Positions 17,367-26,223 of a DNA stretch of 64,000 nucleotides are shown here, piece after piece (positions within the stretch are counted from its first letter, which is position 1; each line of letters begins with the position of its first letter). Source of the DNA: Kitasatospora sp052076145. Its GTDB lineage: Bacteria; Actinomycetota; Actinomycetes; Streptomycetales; Streptomycetaceae. The notes beneath the pieces are model-generated. The model made no database searches. It worked only from the letters and a program-made list of their open reading frames with translations, and was not told where the DNA came from. Location of the stretch: positions 5,704,001 to 5,768,000 of the forward strand of contig NZ_CP197246.1 in assembly GCF_052076145.1 (NCBI RefSeq). Reading direction: 5' to 3'. Position numbers and translations under genes: made by a program.

Positions 17367-18781
17367 TCGCACTCTCGCTCGCCGAGATCGCCGAGGCCGT
17401 CGGCGGCACCCTGGACTCCGCCGACCCGGCGGCCCTGGTCACCGGGCCGGTCGACCGCGACTCGCGGCTGATGGGCCCCGGCGGCCTGTTCGCCGCCGTG
17501 GTCGGCGAGCACGTGGACGGGCACGACTTCGCCGAGCGGGCGGTCGCCGCCGGCGCCGTCGCCGTGCTGGCCAGCCGTCCGGTGGGCGTGCCCGCCGTGC
17601 TGGTCGAGGACGTCGTCGCCGCGCTGGCCAGGCTGGGTCGGGCCGTGGTCGACCGCGCCCCGCAGCTCTCGGTCGTCGGCCTCACCGGCTCGGCGGGCAA
17701 GACCAGCACCAAGGACCTGATCGCCCAGCTGCTCCAGCGCCACGGCGAGACCGTCTTCACCGAGGGCTCGCTCAACAACGAGATCGGCGCCCCGCTGACG
17801 GCCACCAAGGTCACCGGCACCACCCGGCACCTGGTGCTGGAGATGGGCGCCCGGCACAAGGGCGACATCGCGTACCTGACCGACATCGCGCCCCCCAGCA
17901 TCGGCCTGGTGCTCAACATCGGCACCGCGCACGTCGGGGAGTTCGGTTCCAAGGCCGCCATCGCCGAGGCCAAGGGCGAGCTGGTCGAGGCGCTGACCGG
18001 TGACGGCACCGCCGTGCTCAACGCCGACGACCCGCTGGTGCGGGCGATGGCCGAGCGCACCAAGGCCAAGGTGCTGTACTTCGGCGAGAGCCCCGACGCC
18101 GACATCCGGGCCACCGGAGTTCGCCTCGACGACGCCGGGCGGCCATCGTTCACGCTCGTCACCCCAGCCGGTTCCGCAGCCGTACAGCTGCGCCTGTACG
18201 GTGAGCACCACGTCTCGAACGCCCTCGCCGCCGCCGCGGTGGCGGTGGCGCTCGGCATGTCCGTCGACGACACCGCCGCTGCCCTGGGCGAGGCGGGTGC
18301 GCTGTCCCGCTGGCGCATGGAGGTCGTCGACCGGGCGGACGGTGTCACCGTCGTCAACGACGCCTACAACGCGAACCCCGAGTCCATGCGGGCCGCGCTC
18401 CGGGCGCTGGTGTCGATGGGGGGCCGGGGCCCGGAGCGCCGCCGCACCTGGGCGGTGCTCGGCGAGATGCGGGAGCTCGGCGAGGACAGCCTCTCCGAGC
18501 ACGACGCCATCGGGCGCCTCGCGGTCCGGCTCGACGTCACCAAACTGGTGGCGGTCGGCGGCCGGGACGCGGCCTGTATGGAACTGGGCGCGAGGAACGA
18601 AGGTTCGTGGGGTGAGGAGTCGGTGCTGGTGTCCGACGCGGACGCGGCGGTCGAGCTGCTGCGCGGTCAGCTGCGGCCTGGGGACGTGGTCTTGGTGAAG
18701 GCGTCCCGTTCGGTGGGTCTCGAGCGGGTGGCCGCCGCACTACTGGCCGATGTGCCACTGGCCGATGGAGCCGCCCAATGA
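17363..18781 (+). CDS. murF: UDP-MurNAc-tripeptide:D-Ala-D-Ala ligase MurF
   Basis: 472 residues. It completes the UDP-MurNAc-pentapeptide by adding D-Ala-D-Ala. The ATP loop is VVGLTGSAGKTSTKDL, followed by FTEGSLNNEIGAPLT and LVLEMGARHKGDIAYL, both typical of MurF, and the C-domain NDAYNANPESMRAAL. GTG 17363 overlaps the murE stop. The stop overlaps the mraY start as ATGA, so the three genes are translationally coupled. Confidence 0.96.
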   Translation: MIALSLAEIAEAVGGTLDSADPAALVTGPVDRDSRLMGPGGLFAAVVGEHVDGHDFAERAVAAGAVAVLASRPVGVPAVLVEDVVAALARLGRAVVDRAPQLSVVGLTGSAGKTSTKDLIAQLLQRHGETVFTEGSLNNEIGAPLTATKVTGTTRHLVLEMGARHKGDIAYLTDIAPPSIGLVLNIGTAHVGEFGSKAAIAEAKGELVEALTGDGTAVLNADDPLVRAMAERTKAKVLYFGESPDADIRATGVRLDDAGRPSFTLVTPAGSAAVQLRLYGEHHVSNALAAAAVAVALGMSVDDTAAALGEAGALSRWRMEVVDRADGVTVVNDAYNANPESMRAALRALVSMGGRGPERRRTWAVLGEMRELGEDSLSEHDAIGRLAVRLDVTKLVAVGGRDAACMELGARNEGSWGEESVLVSDADAAVELLRGQLRPGDVVLVKASRSVGLERVAAALLADVPLADGAAQ

Positions 18782-19842
18782 TGAAGCAGGTACTTATCGC
18801 GGGCATGATCGGCCTGGTGCTCTCCCTGCTCGGGACACCGATGCTGATCAAGCTGCTGGCCAAGCACGGCTACGGCCAGATGATCCGTGACGACGGCCCC
18901 AAGGCGCACCACAGCAAGCGCGGTACGCCGACCATGGGCGGCATCGCCTTCATCCTGGCCGCCCTCATCGCCTACGGCGTGACCAAGGCGATCTCCGGGG
19001 AGATGCCCACCGCCTCCGGGCTGCTGGTGCTCTTCCTGACGGTGGGTCTGGGCCTGGTCGGCTTCCTCGACGACTACATCAAGGTCGTCAAGCAGCGCTC
19101 GCTCGGCCTGCGGGCCAAGGCGAAGCTGTTCGGCCAGTCCTTCGTCGGCCTCGCCTTCGCCGTGCTGGCCCTGCAGTTCCACGACGCCCGGGGCATCACC
19201 CCGGCCTCGACGCACCTGTCCTTCGTCCGGGACTTCAGCTGGTCGATCGGGCCCGTCCTGTTCGTCATCTGGGCCTATTTCATGATCGCCGCGATGTCGA
19301 ACGGCGTGAACCTGACGGACGGTCTGGACGGCCTGGCGACCGGCGCCTCGGTGATGGTCTTCGGCGCGTACGTCTTCATCGGCGTCTGGCAGTACGGCCA
19401 GAGCTGCGCCTACATGGTCCGCGCCACCGCCGACTGCTACGACGTCCGCGACCCGCTGGACCTCGCCGTGGTCGCCGCCGCGCTGATGGGCTCCTGCTTC
19501 GGCTTCCTCTGGTGGAACACCTCGCCCGCCAAGATCTTCATGGGTGACACCGGCTCGCTCGCCCTCGGCGGCGCGCTCGCCGGGCTCGCGATCTGCTCGC
19601 AGACCGAGCTGCTGCTCGCGCTGCTGGGCGGCCTCTTCGTGATCATCACCCTCTCGGTGATCATCCAGGTCGGCTCGTTCCGGATGACCGGCAAGCGCGT
19701 CTTCAAGATGGCCCCGCTCCAGCACCACTTCGAGCTCAAGGGCTGGAGCGAGGTGCTGATCGTGGTCCGCTTCTGGATCATCCAGGGCCTCTGCGTCGCC
19801 GTCGGCCTCGGCCTCTTCTACGCGGGCTGGGTGACGGGATGA
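18778..19842 (+). CDS. mraY: Phospho-MurNAc-pentapeptide transferase MraY
   Basis: 354 residues with about ten transmembrane helices. It transfers phospho-MurNAc-pentapeptide to undecaprenyl phosphate, forming lipid I at the inner face of the membrane. Conserved active-site segments are GFLDDYIKVVKQRSLGL (Asp-Asp), NLTDGLDGLATG, KIFMGDTGSLALGG and the HHFELKGWSE histidine region. ATG 18778 overlaps the murF stop and the TGA overlaps the murD ATG. Confidence 0.97.
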   Translation: MMKQVLIAGMIGLVLSLLGTPMLIKLLAKHGYGQMIRDDGPKAHHSKRGTPTMGGIAFILAALIAYGVTKAISGEMPTASGLLVLFLTVGLGLVGFLDDYIKVVKQRSLGLRAKAKLFGQSFVGLAFAVLALQFHDARGITPASTHLSFVRDFSWSIGPVLFVIWAYFMIAAMSNGVNLTDGLDGLATGASVMVFGAYVFIGVWQYGQSCAYMVRATADCYDVRDPLDLAVVAAALMGSCFGFLWWNTSPAKIFMGDTGSLALGGALAGLAICSQTELLLALLGGLFVIITLSVIIQVGSFRMTGKRVFKMAPLQHHFELKGWSEVLIVVRFWIIQGLCVAVGLGLFYAGWVTG

Positions 19843-21275
19843 CCGTCCCCTCCTGGAGCGGTCTGTCCGTCGTGGTCGCCGGCCTCGGACTCTCCGGCGT
19901 GAGCGCGGCCCGGGTGCTGCGCTCGCTCGGCGCCGAGGTCACCGTGGTGGACGGCGGCGACAGCCCCGCCCTGCGGGCCAAGGTCGCCGAACTGGGCGTC
20001 GCCGCCCAACTCGGTGACGGCGGGACGCTGCCCGAGGGCACCGAACTGATCGTCACCTCGCCCGGCTGGCCGCCGAACAGCCCGCTCTTCCTGGCCGCCG
20101 CCGAAGCCGGCGTCCCGGTCTGGGGCGACGTCGAGCTGGCCTGGCACCTGCGGCGCCCGCTGCCGCAGACCGGCGAACCGGCCCCCTGGCTGGCCGTCAC
20201 CGGCACCAACGGCAAGACCACCACCGTGCAGATGCTCGCCTCGATCCTCACCGCCGCAGGGCGCCGCACCGCCGCCGTCGGCAACGTCGGCGTCTCCGTG
20301 CTCGACGCGGTGCTGACCGGCTTCGGCGACGACGACGTGCCGTACGACGTGCTGGCCGTCGAGCTCTCCAGCTACCAACTGCACTGGGCGCCCTCGCTGC
20401 GCCCGCACTCGGCCGCCGTGCTCAACCTGGCGCCCGACCACCTGGACTGGCACGGCTCGATGGAGGCGTACGCCGCCGACAAGGGCCGGATCTACCAGGG
20501 CAACCGGATCGCCTGCGTCTACAACCTCGCCGACCCGGCCACCGAGGCGCTGGTCCGCGAGGCCGACGTCGAGGAGGGCTGCCGGGCCGTCGGCTTCGGC
20601 CTCGGCGCCCCCGGGCTGTCGCAGTTCGGGGTCGTGGACGGACTGCTGGTGGACCGCGCCTTCGTGCCGGACCGCCACAAGAACGCCGCCGAACTCGGCT
20701 CCGTCGAGGACGTCAACCCCCCGGCACCGCACAACATCACCAACGCCCTGGCCGCCGCCGCCCTGGCCCGCGCCTACGGCGTGGACGCCAAGGCCGTCCG
20801 CGAGGGCCTGCGGGCCTTCCGCCCGGACGCCCACCGGATCGCCCAGGTCGCCGTCGTCGACGGCGTCACCTACGTGGACGACTCCAAGGCCACCAACACC
20901 CACGCCGCCGCCGCCTCGCTGGCCTCGTACCAGCCGGTCGTCTGGATCGCCGGAGGCCTCGCCAAGGGCGCGACCTTCGACGAGCTGGTCACCGGTGCGG
21001 CGGCGCGGCTGCGGGGCGTGGTGCTGATGGGCGCCGACCGGGCGCTGATCCGCGACGCACTGGCGCGACACGCGCCGGATGTCCCGGTGATCGAAGCGGC
21101 GGCGGGTGAGACTGGCGCGGTGGCGATGGCCTCGGTGGTCAGCGCTGCCGCCGGGCTCGCCCGATCGGGTGACACCGTCCTGCTGGCGCCGGCCTGTGCC
21201 TCGATGGACATGTTCACCAACTACGGCGAACGCGGCGACCTCTTCGCGGCGGCAGTGCTGCAACTCGGGCGTTAA
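19839..21275 (+). CDS. murD: UDP-MurNAc-L-alanine:D-glutamate ligase MurD
   Basis: 478 residues. It adds D-glutamate to UDP-MurNAc-L-Ala. An N-terminal Rossmann-like domain (VVVAGLGLSGVSAARVLRSL), the ATP loop VTGTNGKTTTVQMLASIL, the central ELSSYQLHWAPSLRP with NLAPDHLDWHGSMEAY, and the C-domain VDGVTYVDDSKATNTHAA are all in order. ATG 19839 overlaps the mraY stop. The 155 bases to ftsW contain the inverted-repeat element described separately, so this is the first gap in an otherwise coupled run. Confidence 0.96.
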   Translation: MTVPSWSGLSVVVAGLGLSGVSAARVLRSLGAEVTVVDGGDSPALRAKVAELGVAAQLGDGGTLPEGTELIVTSPGWPPNSPLFLAAAEAGVPVWGDVELAWHLRRPLPQTGEPAPWLAVTGTNGKTTTVQMLASILTAAGRRTAAVGNVGVSVLDAVLTGFGDDDVPYDVLAVELSSYQLHWAPSLRPHSAAVLNLAPDHLDWHGSMEAYAADKGRIYQGNRIACVYNLADPATEALVREADVEEGCRAVGFGLGAPGLSQFGVVDGLLVDRAFVPDRHKNAAELGSVEDVNPPAPHNITNALAAAALARAYGVDAKAVREGLRAFRPDAHRIAQVAVVDGVTYVDDSKATNTHAAAASLASYQPVVWIAGGLAKGATFDELVTGAAARLRGVVLMGADRALIRDALARHAPDVPVIEAAAGETGAVAMASVVSAAAGLARSGDTVLLAPACASMDMFTNYGERGDLFAAAVLQLGR

Positions 21276-21276
21276 C

Positions 21277-21399
21277 CCCAGGGGCGCGGGGCTCTGCAGG
21301 ATTGACTACGTGCGCGAGGCGGTAGGTGCGGCGCCGTCACTCCCGATTTCGCGCAGTTCCCCGCGCCCCTGGGGCTGGCCGGTTGCGTGCGCCCCTGGG
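21277..21399. repeat. Palindromic intergenic element between murD and ftsW
   Basis: CCCCAGGGGCGCGGGG near 21277 pairs with CCCCGCGCCCCTGGGG ending at 21374, about 70 bases apart, and the inner CGCGCAGTTCCCCGCG is a stretch I know as very common between streptomycete genes. The right flank (21379-21398) is a 20-base sequence, starting CCGGTTGCGTGCG, that recurs exactly at 36362-36381 between the DksA-like gene and lspA. The element may serve as a terminator or be a dispersed non-coding repeat; no coding potential is seen. Confidence 0.6.
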
Positions 21400-21430
21400 T
21401 TGACGCTTTGAGAAATTTTGGGGGGACCGC

Positions 21431-22762
21431 ATGCCGCCGCAAGGCAAGCTGCAGGTGATCTCGGCGACCACGACGGTGTTCAAGTCGGAGGGCCCGCTGG
21501 GGCGGCTCAAGGCGCTGCGGGGCCGGGCGCGGTACCTGCTGGCGCGGCCGTTGACGCCGTACTACCTGATCCTCGGGTCGGCCATGCTGTTGGTGGTGCT
21601 GGGGCTGGTGATGGTCTTCTCGTCCTCGCAGATCCTGGTGATGCAGCGTCACCTGCCGATCACGTTCTTCTTCCGCAAGCAGCTGATCGCGGTGCTGCTG
21701 GGCGGGGCGCTGCTGATGGTGCTGGCCCGGATGCCGCTGAAGCTGATGCGGGCGCTCGTCTACCCGCTGCTCTGTGCGGTGGTCGGGGCGCTGCTGCTGG
21801 TCGCCATACCGGGCATCGGCATGGAGGTGAACGGCAACCGGAACTGGATCAACCTCGGGTTCTTCCAGGTGCAGCCCTCCGAGTTCGCCAAGCTGGCGCT
21901 GGTGCTGTGGGGCGCCGACCTGCTCGCGCGCAAGCAGCGGGGCAGGCTGCTGGACCAGTGGAAGCACCTGCTGGTGCCGCTGGTGCCGGGCACCCTGCTG
22001 CTGCTCATGCTGATCATGATCGGCGGCGACATGGGCACCACGATGATCCTGATCGCGATGCTCTTCGGGCTGCTCTGGATGGTCGGCGCGCCGCTCAGGC
22101 TGTTCGGCGCGACCCTCGGCATCGCCGTGGTCTCCTGCACCGCGCTGATCATCACCGTGCCGCACCGGCTCGACCGGCTGGCCTGCATCGGCGTCACCAA
22201 GCCGGACCCGGCGCTGAACTGCTTCCAGGCCCTGCACGGCCTCTACGCCCTCGCTGCGGGCGGCCTGTTCGGCTCCGGCCTCGGCGCGGGCGTCGAGAAG
22301 TGGGGGCAGCTGCCGGAGGCGCACACCGACTTCATCTTCGCCGCGACGGGCGAGGAACTCGGCCTGGTGGGGACGCTGTCGGTTCTCGGTCTCTTCGCGG
22401 CACTAGGCTACGCGGGTATCCGAGTGGCCATCGGCACGAAGGACCCCTTCGTCAGGTACGCCGCGGGAGCCGCCACCACGTGGATCATGGCGCAGGCCAT
22501 GATCAACCTGGGGTCGGCACTGGGACTGCTGCCCATCGCGGGCGTCCCGCTCCCGCTGTTCTCCTACGGAGGGTCCGCCATGCTGTCGGCCCTGTGCGCC
22601 ATCGGTGTGCTGCTCTGCTTCGCGCGCAGCTCACCGGGGGCCAGGGCGGCACTGGCCGCCCGGAGCAACAACTCCCGGATCAGGACACGCCTGGCCCGGG
22701 TGCTGCCACGACGACGAACCACAGCGCGCCCTGCTCCCCGGCCGGCGCGCAGGGAGCGGTGA
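21431..22762 (+). CDS. ftsW: Lipid II glycosyltransferase / division protein FtsW (SEDS family)
   Basis: 443 residues with about ten transmembrane helices. SEDS-family peptidoglycan polymerase working with FtsI at the septum. Recognisable segments are VMVFSSSQILV, the loop NGNRNWINLGFFQVQPSEFAKLAL, GLYALAAGGLFGSGLGAGVEKWG, LPEAHTDFIFAATGEELGL (containing the essential Asp region) and GVPLPLFSYGGSAML. The ATG at 21431 follows GGGGGGA. The basic C-terminal tail (about 40 residues) is cytoplasmic. The stop is six bases before the murG start. Confidence 0.95.
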   Translation: MPPQGKLQVISATTTVFKSEGPLGRLKALRGRARYLLARPLTPYYLILGSAMLLVVLGLVMVFSSSQILVMQRHLPITFFFRKQLIAVLLGGALLMVLARMPLKLMRALVYPLLCAVVGALLLVAIPGIGMEVNGNRNWINLGFFQVQPSEFAKLALVLWGADLLARKQRGRLLDQWKHLLVPLVPGTLLLLMLIMIGGDMGTTMILIAMLFGLLWMVGAPLRLFGATLGIAVVSCTALIITVPHRLDRLACIGVTKPDPALNCFQALHGLYALAAGGLFGSGLGAGVEKWGQLPEAHTDFIFAATGEELGLVGTLSVLGLFAALGYAGIRVAIGTKDPFVRYAAGAATTWIMAQAMINLGSALGLLPIAGVPLPLFSYGGSAMLSALCAIGVLLCFARSSPGARAALAARSNNSRIRTRLARVLPRRRTTARPAPRPARRER

Positions 22763-22768
22763 ATTTCG

Positions 22769-23875
22769 GTGCATGTCGTACTCGCCGGCGGCGGGACCGC
22801 CGGTCACATCGAGCCGGCCCTCGCCCTCGCGGACGCCCTCCGCAGGCACGACCCCTCCGTCGGGATCACCGCCCTGGGCACCGAACGCGGCCTGGAGACC
22901 AGACTGGTGCCCGAGCGCGGCTACCAGCTGGAGCTGATCCCGGCCGTACCGCTGCCTCGTAAGCCCACCCCCGAGCTGATCACCGTCCCGGGCCGCCTGC
23001 GCGGCACCGTCCGGGCCGCCCAGGAGATCATCGAGCGGGTCAAGGCCGACTGCGTGGTCGGCTTCGGCGGCTACGTCGCGATGCCCGCCTACCTGGCCGC
23101 CAAGCGCGCCGGGGTGCCGATCGTGGTGCACGAGGCCAACGCGCGCCCCGGGCTGGCCAACAAGATCGGTGCCCGCTACTCCGACTTCGTCGCCGTCTCC
23201 ACCCCGGACAGCAAGCTGCGCGACTCCCGGTACATCGGCATCCCGCTGCGCCGCACCATCGCCACGCTGGACCGGAACGCGGTGCGCCCGGAGGCCCGGC
23301 ACTACTTCGGCCTCGACCAGCGGCTGCCCACGCTGCTGGTCTCCGGCGGCTCGCAGGGCGCCCGCCGCCTGAACGAGACCGTCCAGGCGATCGCCCCCCG
23401 GCTCCAGCAGTACGGCGTGCAGATCCTGCACGCCGTCGGCCCGAAGAACGAGCTGCCGGTGATCGACGACATCCCCGGGATGCCGCCGTACCGCGCGGTG
23501 CCGTACGTGGACCGGATGGATCTCGCGTACGCCGCCGCCGACCTGATGCTCTGCCGGGCCGGGGCGATGACGGTGGCCGAGCTGGCCGCCGTCGGGCTGC
23601 CCGCCGCCTTCGTGCCGCTGCCGATCGGCAACGGCGAGCAGCGGCTGAACGCCCAGCCGATGGTCAAGGCCGGCGGCGGTCTGCTGGTGGACGACGCCGA
23701 GCTGACGCCGGACTGGGTGCTCCAGAACGTGCTGCCGGTGCTGACCAGCCCGCAGAAGCTCTGGGACATGAGCCGGGCGGCCTCCGAATTCGGCCGCCGG
23801 GACGCCGACGACCTGCTGGTGCAGATGGTCTACGAGGCGGTCGCCGCCGCCCGGGGCGGCCGCCGTCGTGGCTGA
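22769..23875 (+). CDS. murG: Undecaprenyl-PP-MurNAc-pentapeptide GlcNAc transferase MurG
   Basis: 368 residues, GT28 family with GT-B fold. It converts lipid I to lipid II at the cytoplasmic membrane face. The N-terminal glycine-rich loop is LAGGGTAGHIEPALAL, followed by VVGFGGYVAMPAYLAA and HEANARPGLANKIGAR. The C-domain has LLVSGGSQGARRLNE and LCRAGAMTVAELAAVGLPA, which bind UDP-GlcNAc. The start is GTG 22769, with AGGGAG about a dozen bases upstream. The stop overlaps the ftsQ start by eight bases. Confidence 0.96.
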   Translation: MHVVLAGGGTAGHIEPALALADALRRHDPSVGITALGTERGLETRLVPERGYQLELIPAVPLPRKPTPELITVPGRLRGTVRAAQEIIERVKADCVVGFGGYVAMPAYLAAKRAGVPIVVHEANARPGLANKIGARYSDFVAVSTPDSKLRDSRYIGIPLRRTIATLDRNAVRPEARHYFGLDQRLPTLLVSGGSQGARRLNETVQAIAPRLQQYGVQILHAVGPKNELPVIDDIPGMPPYRAVPYVDRMDLAYAAADLMLCRAGAMTVAELAAVGLPAAFVPLPIGNGEQRLNAQPMVKAGGGLLVDDAELTPDWVLQNVLPVLTSPQKLWDMSRAASEFGRRDADDLLVQMVYEAVAAARGGRRRG

Positions 23876-24644
23876 CGCCTCGGCCTCCCCGGAGCTCGGC
23901 GACGAGGAGGAGGCGGAGCCGGGTGCCCCCCGGCTCCGCCTCTCCCGGCGCGGGGTCGTGGTGCTGAGCGCCCTCGGGCTGCTCGTCGCCGGTGCGCTCG
24001 GCTGGCTGGTCTTCTTCTCCTCCGCCCTGGACGTGCGCTCCGTCGCCGTCCAGGGCCTGGACAGCGGGAAGCTGACGTCGGAGCAGGTGGAGGCGGCGCT
24101 CGGCCCGGCGGGTGCCGGGCCGCTGGCCCGGGTCGACCTCGACGCGGCGGTCGCGCGGGTGCAGGCCGTCCCCCGGGTGGCCAGGGCCGAGATCTGGCGG
24201 GGCTGGCCGCACACCCTGCGGGTGAAGCTGGTGGAGCGCAAGCCGGTGGCCGCTGTCAAGACCGAAGATGGCAAATTCACCCAGGTCGATGCCTCGGGGG
24301 TGAGCTTCGCCACCGAGTCGGCGCCGCCCGCCGGAGTCCCGGTGGTCGAGCTGGCACTCGGTCAGCAGGCGAACGACTCCCTGGGGGTGATCTCCCGTCC
24401 GGAGTTGGTGCGGGCCGCCGTGACGGTCGCGGCGGGGCTGCCGGAGGACGTCGCGAAGCGTGCCGGAGCGGTTCGGGTGTACTCGTACGACGACATCCAA
24501 CTCCAGCTCAGCGGGGGTGCGGTGGTGCACTGGGGGAGTGCGGAGCGGACGGAGCGCAAGGCCAAGGTGCTGACGGCGCTGCTCGGGCAGAAGGCCGTTA
24601 ATTACGACGTGAGTGCGCCGGAGGCGCCTGCGGTGTCGGGTTGA
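23868..24644 (+). CDS. ftsQ: Cell division protein FtsQ
   Basis: 258 residues. A short acidic cytoplasmic N-terminus precedes one transmembrane helix (VVVLSALGLLVAGALGWLVFF, about residues 30-50). The POTRA domain follows, beginning LDVRSVAVQGLDSGKLTSEQ with VPRVARAEIWRGWPHTLRVK and VERKPVAAVK, then the beta domain. FtsQ bridges early and late divisome proteins. The GTG at 23868 lies inside the end of murG, indicating coupling. Transcription into ftsZ probably restarts in the 377-base gap that follows. Confidence 0.93.
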   Translation: MADASASPELGDEEEAEPGAPRLRLSRRGVVVLSALGLLVAGALGWLVFFSSALDVRSVAVQGLDSGKLTSEQVEAALGPAGAGPLARVDLDAAVARVQAVPRVARAEIWRGWPHTLRVKLVERKPVAAVKTEDGKFTQVDASGVSFATESAPPAGVPVVELALGQQANDSLGVISRPELVRAAVTVAAGLPEDVAKRAGAVRVYSYDDIQLQLSGGAVVHWGSAERTERKAKVLTALLGQKAVNYDVSAPEAPAVSG

Positions 24645-25021
24645 TCGGGTAAGTTCTTGCCCTGAGGGTGGTGTTGACGGAGCTACGGCTCCGCACCGAC
24701 CCTTGGTGGTCACCCCGGTTTCACCGGGTGGTCGATGATCACATAGGCTCAAAAGAAAAAAGGGACGCTCGGCGTGTTCGTTGAACACCTGGCCTTCGCC
24801 GACCTAGTGTCCTGTGTCACCAGGCAGTTCCTGGCAGCACGCCTGCCGGAGCCGTGACCTGACGCAGGCACACCAGTAACCCTAAAGCTCAAGTTTAGGG
24901 TTCGGGTCGGTGGTCGGAATTTCGGACATACAGTCAGAAACCGCGCTCCCACCCATCGACATCCGTCGGTTTTCCGCTCCGTGGGGGCCGACCCGGAAAT
25001 TCGAGGCGAGAGGCCTTCGAC
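24645..25021 (+). promoter_or_regulatory. ftsZ upstream region with candidate promoter
   Basis: 377 bases without a gene. In Streptomyces coelicolor ftsZ has several promoters in the equivalent gap, so promoters are expected here. The best visual candidate is TTTCAC (24719-24724), 17 bases, CATAGG (24742-24747), followed by an A-rich stretch. TTGACG at 24674-24679 lacks a good -10 partner. The region also holds GGAGC-TACG-GCTCC (24679-24692) and an inverted repeat listed separately. GAGAGGCC just before GTG 25022 is the probable ribosome binding site. Confidence 0.4.
24879..24903. promoter_or_regulatory. Inverted repeat AACCCTAAA-N7-TTTAGGGTT upstream of ftsZ
   Basis: Perfect 9-bp arms with a 7-base centre (GCTCAAG). 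This AT-rich patch stands out from the surrounding high-GC DNA and ends 118 bases before the ftsZ start. It could be an operator or a hairpin in the ftsZ leader. Confidence 0.5.
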
Positions 25022-26212
25022 GTGGCAGCACCGCAGAACTACCTCGCAGTCATCAAGGTCGTCGGTATCGGCGGCGGTGGTGTCAACGCCATCAACCGGA
25101 TGATCGAGGTCGGTCTCAAGGGCGTCGAGTTCATCGCGATCAACACCGATGCGCAGGCCCTCCTGATGAGCGACGCCGACGTCAAGCTCGACGTGGGCCG
25201 TGAACTCACCCGGGGCCTCGGCGCCGGCGCCAACCCCGAGGTCGGCCGCAAGGCCGCCGAGGACCACCGCGAGGAGATCGAGGAGGTCCTCAAGGGGGCC
25301 GACATGGTCTTCGTCACCGCCGGCGAGGGCGGCGGCACCGGCACCGGCGGCGCGCCCGTCGTGGCGAACATCGCCCGCTCGCTCGGCGCGCTCACCATCG
25401 GCGTGGTCACCCGCCCCTTCACCTTCGAGGGCCGCCGCCGCGCCAACCAGGCCGAGGACGGCATCGCCGGGCTGCGCGAAGAGGTCGACACCCTCATCGT
25501 CATCCCGAACGACCGCCTGCTCTCGATCTCGGACCGCCAGGTCTCGGTGCTGGACGCCTTCCGCTCCGCCGACCAGGTGCTGCTCTCCGGTGTCCAGGGC
25601 ATCACGGACCTGATCACCACCCCCGGCCTGATCAACCTCGACTTCGCCGACGTCAAGTCGGTCATGTCGGACGCCGGCTCCGCCCTGATGGGCATCGGCT
25701 CCGCCCGGGGCGAGGACCGCGCCAAGGCGGCCGCCATCATGGCGATCTCCTCGCCGCTGCTGGAGGCCTCGATCGACGGCGCCCGCGGCGTGCTGCTCTC
25801 CATCTCCGGCGGCTCCGACCTCGGTCTCTTCGAGATCAACGAGTCGGCGCAGCTGGTCAGCGAGGCCGCCCACCCCGAGGCGAACATCATCTTCGGTGCC
25901 GTCATCGACGACGCCCTCGGCGACGAGGTCCGGGTGACGGTCATCGCGGCCGGCTTCGACGGCGGCCAGCCCCCGGCGATCGTCCGCGACCCGGTGGTCA
26001 AGTCGACCCCGGCCCCGGCCGCCGCCCCCGAGCGCCCGGCCACCCGGCCGTCGTACGGGAGCATCGGCTCGGTCACCTCCCGCTCGGAGGAGTCCCGCTC
26101 GGAGTCGCCCGTCACCACCGCCCCGCCGGTGCCGCCGCAGGTGCAGCCCGCCCGGCAGCCGTTCGTCGAGAGCCCGGCCGAGGAGCTCGACGTCCCCGAT
26201 TTCTTGAAGTAG
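25022..26212 (+). CDS. ftsZ: Cell division GTPase FtsZ
   Basis: 396 residues, close to the usual streptomycete length. It polymerises into Z-rings or ladders that direct septation. The tubulin/FtsZ signature is GGGTGTGGAPVVANIA; VVGIGGGGVNAINRMIE is the first nucleotide-binding loop and DFADVKSVMSDAGSALMGIG carries the synergy-loop residues. A disordered linker rich in Pro/Ser/Glu leads to the conserved C-terminal peptide EELDVPDFLK, which binds SepF and other partners. GTG 25022 is the start. The next gene begins 11 bases after the stop. Confidence 0.98.
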   Translation: MAAPQNYLAVIKVVGIGGGGVNAINRMIEVGLKGVEFIAINTDAQALLMSDADVKLDVGRELTRGLGAGANPEVGRKAAEDHREEIEEVLKGADMVFVTAGEGGGTGTGGAPVVANIARSLGALTIGVVTRPFTFEGRRRANQAEDGIAGLREEVDTLIVIPNDRLLSISDRQVSVLDAFRSADQVLLSGVQGITDLITTPGLINLDFADVKSVMSDAGSALMGIGSARGEDRAKAAAIMAISSPLLEASIDGARGVLLSISGGSDLGLFEINESAQLVSEAAHPEANIIFGAVIDDALGDEVRVTVIAAGFDGGQPPAIVRDPVVKSTPAPAAAPERPATRPSYGSIGSVTSRSEESRSESPVTTAPPVPPQVQPARQPFVESPAEELDVPDFLK

Positions 26213-26223
26213 AGCGGCCTGAA

